64,000 nt of DNA, from contig JBAJFG010000149.1 of NCBI GenBank assembly GCA_037903475.1, forward strand, positions 434,001-498,000, written 5' to 3'. Position numbers and translations under genes: made by a program. A model generated the notes under the pieces. That model saw only the letters and a list, made by a program, of their open reading frames with translations, made no database searches and was not told the DNA's origin. Position 1 is the stretch's first letter; every line of letters begins with the position of its first letter. Below are positions 54,766 to 64,000 of the stretch, piece by piece. Origin of the DNA: Ancylostoma caninum (Eukaryota > Nematoda > Chromadorea > Rhabditida > Ancylostomatidae).

Positions 54766-57047
54766 TTCTAGTGGCAGTATACTGGTATGCCATGGGTGGA
54801 AGCCTGTAAGGTGAGGAGCCCTATTATGGTTAAGGCAGTAGACGGTGTATCATGAAACGGTGAGACAGGACTCTGACGCCGAAAAGGTACAAGGCAACCA
54901 CCGAACCGCTACATAGGATTTCTACCCGAATCATTACGCCGCTTGGTCTGCATTCGTTCTGCACAGTTATCAGAGTTACAAGTGGCTTCACTAATAAATT
55001 TAATTGCATGCTCACCATTATTAATTTAGTTAGCCAAGATCGAGTTGCCTTGTAGAAAAAGTCGTTTTCATCTTTGTAGTGTCCTTTCTTGCTGCAAAAA
55101 TCCAGAATGCCGGGGCTCAAACACTATGTACAGTCTGCAGAACCTATTCTGTTGTGGTATCAGAAGGCCATGGAGAATCTTACCCTTGAAAACTTGTTTG
55201 CGAAAGGTTCCCTTTCGATAGAGAGGAACTTCCACCATGAGAGTTTGAGCGGACCGAATTGTGTAGTTCGCTTGCGGCTACTTGTTCCAGAGTACAGTTG
55301 TAACGCTGAAAGTTATCCTGAGAACACGACAATATCTCACAATCAAGTTAGCCTAGTGGCAAGGTCATCGAACGTTCGGAATCTTGTGAATCAAATTGAG
55401 ACTCAATGGGTTCTAAATAAGATTTATGCACCCTATCCAATCAAAAGATCGTTGGGATATATTATAAGCCCAATCTTTCTGAAATAAAAGTCCACACCAT
55501 CAATATATATTTCTGAGCTGTATAAAAAAAAATCTGGGCTCAGCAAAAAATAGTGACAATGAAAATCTTGACCATTCTACACCATAACCAACCGGGCCAA
55601 TCCACAGCCTCATACTTATGGTGACTTGCTCCCACAAGTGCTCTCGCTGAGACGGCTGAAGTGCTCCTTCCCCGATGTCCGTGCAGTTGAAACGCGAGAG
55701 TCCCGTTTTTGAGGAAACCGTCAGTAAAAGCAAGGAGAAGATCTGAATCAAGCGCTCAAACGTAATATTTCAACTTAATCTAGCCAGCTCTCACTTCCAT
55801 TTTAACCAGCGGAAAAATTTCAAACCCAGCAGTTATAAAAAATCTTAGTCAGAGCATTGGCCGATTAACGTTGATCAATATTCCCGAATATCTAACATAC
55901 CAGCAGATATAAATTAGTGGGTGAGTGCATTGCATCGCAGAGCCGGTCCAACTAGTGAAAGTGAGAGCCTGTTTAGGTGTCTGCATCAATTTATTTTCGC
56001 TGCATCAGAAATTTTTAGGATACTACACATAAGGTGCTCGAAATTTCGAGGGGTACGCATCATAATTACACACAGCTTTTATTGAAAACCTTACAAATGT
56101 TTGCTTGGCAGTAATTCCAGGACATTGTTGAGTTCTTTTTTTTCTAATCGATAGGTTTATACAGAAGAGCATTTACATGTGTTGATTGTGGTGCAGAACG
56201 CATGGTTCTGGTTTCGTGACTCGTTTCGAAACTATAACACATATGCTTAGCCCTCACTTGGAACATTTTTCGTACCTCTTTAGGCTTCTGGTCCATGATA
56301 CCTCCACTTTCCCTTCAGGAAGTGTATTGTTATTAGACTACATGTCTTTTTCTTGAATAACGAGAAGATGCTACAACAAGTTTATAGAGATCGGTCTGCA
56401 GAGTTAGATAGTTCAAATGACTTCAGGTTAGAACTGTCACGACCCTACTTGAATGCGAGATCGTTCCAGAACGAGCCCCATGTCATGGATGTAAGATTAC
56501 ATTCTATGACCTAACCCAAATTTTTGCTTGTCATGTACATGTGGACATGAAAACTATGAGCTTCCAAATAATTTTTGTGTGCGGTAGCCCTTTTCACCGT
56601 AAGAATTGTCTTCTCTGCAAAAAAAAAAACCCGAAGATGTCGAAGTAGCCAACAGGAACAAAGCGTTTATTCCTCAAAACTATTTATTTCGTAAAGCGTT
56701 TATTCAAAAACACCACGAGAAATCTACGAAACAAGTAAGTGCACTTGAGCTATAGCTCCTTCTTAGCGTATCTGAAACAGTGTCACTTCTGTAGTACATT
56801 CAGGCTGGCGACTGTATATATTTTGGGAAGATTCTTACCATGATCCGACGCTCAATGATTCAACGTCTGGAAGATCTGCGACGCCTTTCATATTGGCCGC
56901 TGAACGACATTTTTAATACTTTGGTCTACAAAAACCGAGTGGGCAAGGGCGGAGCTTAGCCGAACGTGATTGGTCGGTACTGGAGTCGTGCAAGAACTGG
57001 GCTAGCAGACCCTGCCCGTACGCGGATCGTAGCGCAAAACTGCACAA
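54766..57047. other. 2.3 kb without a recognised gene
   Basis: A 132-codon plus frame (55089-55487) reads smoothly (ENLTLENLFAKGSLSIERNF) but has no motif or splice support. A minus ATG near 56889 (MKGVADLPDVESLSVGS, then GTAAGA donor) could be a first exon, but the next acceptor tried gives an immediate stop. Confidence 0.4.
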
Positions 57048-57504
57048 CTAACCGTTGCTATCTCCAATTATTTCAACACCCTCCATACTAACGTTAGTCT
57101 CTGATGGGCCATCTGAATAATACGAATATTCGTACTTCTCCTCCTCAATTTCGCTAGGCGTTTTGAACGCTCCTGAAGCAGTCAAAGCTTCAATCCATGT
57201 GTAAACACCTAGGTTACGAATGCTTACCAGAACAAAGAAATTTGATGTTCGGGTTGTCAAAGTCTTCAACAGGGCGGAGTTGTGCATCACCCAACATGTT
57301 CAGGCATTCTATTGAGTCAACTACTCGAGCACCGCCCACGCAAAGCGTTGGCTTCACTGCAAAAATGTGGGTGAGCGACAAACAGCGAGCGAGCCTAAGC
57401 GATAAACGTACTCTCAATCTCAGTCTCAGAGTTTGGTAGACTGTACCAAGAGCCTCTGCCGCTCACTGCTGTGCTCATCGGTGACGCTCCAGCGATTATA
57501 TCAT
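57048..57504 (-). CDS. last three exons of an acidic protein gene (unknown family)
   Basis: Exons 57504-57412, 57356-57228 and 57208-57048 have TTACAG, TTGCAG and ACCTAG acceptors, GTACGT and GTAAGC donors, and consistent phases. The product reads DDIIAGASPMSTAVSGRGSW, YSLPNSETEIE, MKPTLCVGGARVVDSIECLN, MLGDAQLRPVEDFDNPNIKF, LCSGVYTWIEALTASGAFKT and an acidic tail EIEEEKYEYSYYSDG...VEIIGDSNG. No domain is recognised. The first exon needs an upstream partner ending in phase 1. The gene at 58806-59434, same strand and similarly acidic, may be its 5' part if its last exon is spliced at a weak CTA/GTTTAT donor. Otherwise it is a separate gene. Confidence 0.6.
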
Positions 57505-58029
57505 CTGTAAGAAGCCGTGCACATGTGATGTACTGCACAATTTAGAGTATTCACAGAATTCGGCAGCGATCCCCACATAGATAAGGCTGCGAGTATACTC
57601 CTCGAGGAGTGTAGCACCTAGCCCCACTGTCATCGTGGCGACTTCTTTTTCTAATATGTATCGAATATTGATGGCGTTTTGAATATGTCGAAAACAACTT
57701 TATTATTAGGTGCTATACCCCTCAAGGAGTATACCCGCAGCCCACAGCCACCACATTCACTGCCACGTTTTTATTTCGCCCCAACCGCTGTGTTTATAGT
57801 CTATCGCGGCGCGACCACCGCGCACATGAAAACTGTTCAAAAGCTGTCGGTCCTGTATGGAAACATGCACGTATCTGCTTCATGACGCCGTGGCTAGCAA
57901 TTTTTCCCGCACCGCGAAATATATACCCACGTCGCATGTTTTTTTTTCTATATTTATACCTACTTTTGAACATGATGCGATGCATCGAATTCGCATGACA
58001 TCCGCTAGCACCCGCGAAGCAATGATTTA
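57505..58029. other. intergenic or intronic, no recognised gene
   Basis: Contains two related stretches, ACTCCTCGAGGAGTGTAGC (57598) and ACCCCTCAAGGAGTATACC (57717), each palindromic (CCTCGAGG/CCTCAAGG). Their meaning is unknown. Confidence 0.4.
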
Positions 58030-58251
58030 GGGCGATTTATGCTAGGGTGCGTGCGTCAGACGGATGCGTTCATTTGCGGAGTACTTCCCATGAAGACCGG
58101 TCAACGTGGCGTTCATATCCAGAATGAAAAGTAGGTACGACGGCCATGAGGCCGTAGATGCGTGCGTCTGAGACGCGTCAACTATGCGATTCACCCTATC
58201 CTATATCATATAGACGCACGCGCGTAAACGCACTCATAGAGTATAAATTGC
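58030..58251. mobile_element. 222-bp MITE with GGGCRATTTATRCT ends
   Basis: The left end GGGCGATTTATGCT (58030) and right end complement GGGCAATTTATACT frame the words GTGCGTGCGTCAGAC and GACGCACGCGCGT in inverted orientation. A further left-end-like copy starts at about 58530 (GGGCAATTTATACTTGGGTG) and a diverged one lies near 25.02-25.23 kb. The target duplication is unclear. Confidence 0.65.
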
Positions 58252-58307
58252 CCTTTTTCCGACGGTTTGCCACGGTTTCTTCCTTACTCCAGGTGCTTCA
58301 ACTTACA

Positions 58308-58493
58308 ATGTATATCTCTAACTTCGCTACCCGTCCCGTTGCGCGTTGTTGTGGCCGTCGTAGCGACGCCGTTGCTTTGCGGGTGAAGTATAAACCCACA
58401 CTATCTTCAAGAAGCACAGATTACGAGCACAGATTTGAGGTGATGAGCCCCGTCTGGAAGCTATTCAAGGCGATACAGCGTGGAAATCAATAA
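58308..58493 (+). CDS. possible small protein, 61 aa
   Basis: ATG lies 15 bases after a TTACTCCAG acceptor-like site, suitable for trans- or cis-splicing. The product is basic and soluble (MYISNFATRPVARCCGRRSD ... SPVWKLFKAIQRGNQ). AATAAA overlaps the end of the frame (58490-58495). TATAAATT lies in the MITE end upstream. No family recognised. It lies antisense within the possible large intron between the two acidic exon groups. May be chance. Confidence 0.3.
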   Translation: MYISNFATRPVARCCGRRSDAVALRVKYKPTLSSRSTDYEHRFEVMSPVWKLFKAIQRGNQ

Positions 58494-58805
58494 ATATCAT
58501 TTCCATGCATGTTATCTCTGTACTCATGAGGGCAATTTATACTTGGGTGCCTGCGTCAGACGCACTCACCTATTTGCGAGCGATTTTCCTGAAAGACCGG
58601 ACTAGGGGTGACTGTATTTCAACCGGTGCAAGTGCTGCTCTAAACTGATATGAAAGCTCAGATTAGTTTAAAATCCTTCTTCACTCACATTCTATTTCGA
58701 CGTTCGTTTCACTTGGCGGTGGTGTATACTGTGAATATATTGAGATCTCTGAGAGAGCGGTGTCCGCATCGATTTGTGACACTGAAGCAGTTACTGAACG
58801 TCCGA

Positions 58806-59434
58806 CTATAAACTAGGGTTGGTTTCTGAAGACCACCAACGCGCTGTTTTCAGATCCCCTTTCTCGTCCTCGGTTTCGAACGAGCGTGCTGTTCTACAAT
58901 CCTCTTCTGATCGTTCTGAATCTGATTGAATATGAGCTGAGCGGTCATGATCCCTCACGATGGGTCCGCTTGAGCTTTCACTACTCGACTGGCTGCTGAG
59001 GTTGTTCGACTGCACATGTTTTAATTCATCGGCTGAAAATTTTCCACATTTTCTGGCTTCTCGACGAAATCGGAGGGCAAACCTCTAACGTCCAGCACTG
59101 CTCTCCACATCTCATGCGTATAGTCGAAGTCGAAGCCGTGGTTTGAGAGGCCACACATTTCCTCTTCCATATCCGAATAATGCCATTCCTCTAAAACATC
59201 TGATTTCTAAGTGATCGCCTATGTGCAGCGTCTCTTAGCGCTCCTTCTGGCAAAACCTACCTAGTGAATCATCATCGATGTCAACGAAAGTCTCTGTAGG
59301 TGCCAAAGAGTACAGCGATAACGTCGTCTCAGTAGTGTCATCTGAAACCTTCACTGGCTTCCAGTGCTCCTGAGCGAGTGTCAGGTGGTGCGCGTACCGT
59401 AGTCGTGCTCTTCATCCGATTTGCAGGCATCCAT
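58806..59434 (-). CDS. acidic, serine-rich protein, four exons, 150 aa (unknown family)
   Basis: Exons 59434-59398, 59341-59261, 59190-59083 and 59032-58806 have GT/AG ends (G/GTACGC, GTTTCAG/, G/GTAGGT, TTTTAG/, G/GTTTGC, TTTCAG/) and matching phases. The protein starts MDACKSDEEHDY. It continues DDTTETTLSLYSLAPTETFV, DIDDDSLEEWHYSDMEEEMC and FDFDYTHEMWRAVLDVRADE, then a Ser/Asp/Glu-rich tail (SSQSSSESSSGPIVRDHDRS, SERSEEDCRTARSFETEDEK). Composition suggests a disordered regulatory protein, perhaps phosphorylated. No domain is recognised. It may continue into the exons at 57504-57048. Confidence 0.6.
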
Positions 59435-59667
59435 TTTGATGGATCACCACTTGAACCCGGCAACACTAGGAGAACGAATGAACTTTACCTAGGTAACGAT
59501 AACAACATGGTGAAAATGTTTATTTGAAAAGTACGTGATAAAACCTGTTGGACAAGTTTTTTCGCATAGTTTCAGGCTGCAATCAGCTACAAAATGTTGC
59601 ACAGTATGAGAAGTTCAGACCGCTTATCAAACCGTCTTATCGTGATTATAGTATAGTGATTATAATA

Positions 59668-60571
59668 GTGGCCACCATTTGTATGTTGCATCGCGTGCGC
59701 GCATAGCTCAGTGGGTTGAGCGAATGATCGACGTTATGGTGGTCAGGGGAACGAATCCTGCCCTGTGCCCCCGTTTTGCAAATACATATAGTATGCTGCC
59801 TACGACTGCTGCAGTTATCTAACAAACTCCAACATAAAAAGTAGCCCGGATGGCTCAGTGGTTTGAGCGGCAGATTGCAATCTGTCCCTATCGCTGGTTC
59901 CACTCCGTTGGAGATCCAGAGTTAAGTATCGCAGTGTTTGGGGTTCACTGCTTGGAACGTCCCCCGTGATCTCCTTCGGGTAGTCCAGGAAGGCATCCGG
60001 CAACGTTTTGCATAAATTTCGAAGATAAACTACGATAAGTGTAAGTGTAAGTAATAGTAATAGTGTAAGTAATAGTGAAAAACCACTTTTTCAAAGTTGA
60101 GGGAAACCGGGAGAGAGTAACTCCGCCGTAAAGGACTGCTCCACGAAAGATAAATGACAGCGGTAGACGGATTTCAATTATTTCTGAGGATCCCGAATTG
60201 GATGAGCTTTATTATTCAGATGGGATAACTGAAGTACTGTGTCCATCTATAGAAGAATAACGGCCATTTTTGTATTGGCGAAGCAGTGTACTATAGCAGA
60301 AAATGGAAGAGTTGGCTTCGCTTATTGTGTGTTCAGAAATCTTTCCCCATGAAAATCACAAAAATGAAAAAACGTGAAAGTTGTGAAAATGGTCCCCTGC
60401 TTTATAGCCTTAACATATCCACTGCACTCTGTCTACTATGGACTAAAATTGCATTTTTCTTCGCTTTCTCCCAAGCTCGAGTGATTTATAACTCATTAAT
60501 ACCGGGGCGCCGGATGGTGGCGGCGGCCGGCGCCCGCCGGCGCCCATTTGCAGTGGCTGCCGGACCCGACT
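59668..60571 (+). repeat. SINE-bearing repeated segment, copy B
   Basis: Near-identical to 16473-17411. It includes both tRNA-like modules (59697-59772 with A box TAGCTCAGTGG and a decayed B box GGAACGAATCC; 59842-59914 with A box TGGCTCAGTGG), the GATAAACTACGATAAGTG tail and the GC-rich end ...GGACCCGACTGTA. It lacks about 35 bases near 60160 present in copy A. No obvious target duplication. Confidence 0.88.
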
Positions 60572-60572
60572 G

Positions 60573-60690
60573 TAGGGGTTTTTGAGGGTGTTTTCTGACA
60601 TCAAACAATCATTGGAATCAGCGCCTCGAGCTGCACCTGAATCTTTGGATATCTCGATACCCAAATTGAGGTGAGACACTGCCTTTGAGG
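60573..60690 (+). repeat. 118-bp dispersed repeat, copy 2
   Basis: Same sequence as the complement of 40915-41030 (AATCAGCGCCTCGAGCTGCA, GGATATCTCGAT, GTGAGACACTGCCTTTGAGG). It directly follows the SINE-bearing segment. Confidence 0.75.
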
Positions 60691-60956
60691 GCAGTCAACT
60701 AGGTGGCAATCAGCAGGGTCTATCGAACGTCGAACCACCTTTCAAAGCCGATTTTCACTTTGCAGAAGGTGGTATGGAACCATTACGTTACCTCGCCTTC
60801 AGAATAACCACTCAAGCTAACCATCCTTGGTCTGTGTGGTTGAGGTTTCATGAATCGCAGCCCAGGGTATCATTTGCCACTAGCCCAGGACTGCGGGAAA
60901 CATCGTGACAGAGGCCTTCAATTAACAAAGCAGAATTCGTTCAAAACTACATACAT
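60691..60956. other. no recognised gene
   Basis: Spacer between repeats and the 3' end of the mutase gene. Nothing recognised. Confidence 0.45.
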
Positions 60957-60962
60957 TTTATT
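60957..60962 (-). terminator. poly(A) signal of the mutase gene
   Basis: AATAAA on the minus strand, 42 bases after the TGA at 61004-61006. It is the first canonical signal downstream. Confidence 0.75.
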
Positions 60963-61003
60963 CAGACGGACATTCATTTATATATTAAATACAACTTAGA
61001 GAT

Positions 61004-64000
<2,997 letters not shown>

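Overview
This window is nuclear DNA of a nematode, most probably a clade V strongylid such as a hookworm (inference). The evidence is a nematode-type Srd chemoreceptor gene, a spliced UDP-galactopyranose mutase gene with many short exons (glf-1-like), short introns with TTTCAG-type acceptors, a dense load of RTE, CR1, mariner, Harbinger, Helitron and hAT relics, and short TTAGGC (nematode telomere-type) tracts. Nothing looks bacterial or viral. The window is gene-poor and transposon-rich.

Layout. 1-4.3 kb: no recognised gene, one solo Tc1-like end. 4.3-7.2 kb: four-exon Srd receptor gene on the minus strand, with a minisatellite in its second intron. 7.3-10.1 kb: a 2.8-kb, almost perfect fold-back element flanked by TA. 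11.2-12.0 kb: non-autonomous Helitron. 12.8-17.4 kb: an apparently intact RTE retrotransposon (964-aa endonuclease/reverse transcriptase) set among SINE-like sequence with tRNA-like heads. 20.5-20.8 kb: extremely GC-rich Harbinger-type MITE. 22.7-23.5 kb: CR1 LINE 3' end. 25.8 kb and 50.4-50.7 kb: two paralogous genes for small secreted proteins with similar upstream regions. 26.8-28.3 kb: reverse-transcriptase fragment and a 59-bp minisatellite. 28.4-28.7 kb: two exons of an unidentified gene. 28.8-29.7 kb: dead mariner. 30.5-31.3 kb: internal RTE fragment. 31.7 and 52.5 kb: two copies of one MITE. 34-36.4 kb: an element with long inverted arms.

41.2-48.7 kb is the most informative block: a complete, apparently intact PIF/Harbinger transposon (41244-47922, TSD CTG) carrying a DDE transposase gene and a convergent Myb/SANT-like gene. 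It sits inside the terminal inverted repeat of an older element, and the other arm of that element verifies the empty site. Both ends of the Harbinger hold arrays of exon-like subterminal repeats.

49-50.5 kb: a reverse-transcriptase pseudogene split by a palindromic MITE. 51.5 kb: hAT MITE with a perfect 8-bp TSD. 54 kb: palindrome plus a promoter/intron-like GC-rich segment. 57.0-59.4 kb: minus-strand exons of one or two acidic, serine-rich proteins. 59.7-60.6 kb: second copy of the SINE-bearing segment. 61.0-64.0 kb: UDP-galactopyranose mutase gene, minus strand, 5' end outside the window, with a TA-flanked MITE in its last intron.

The host genes do not form an obvious pathway. The window is best read as a few host genes separated by layered transposon insertions. 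All exon boundaries were read by eye from splice consensus, frame continuity and family motifs; no search was run.
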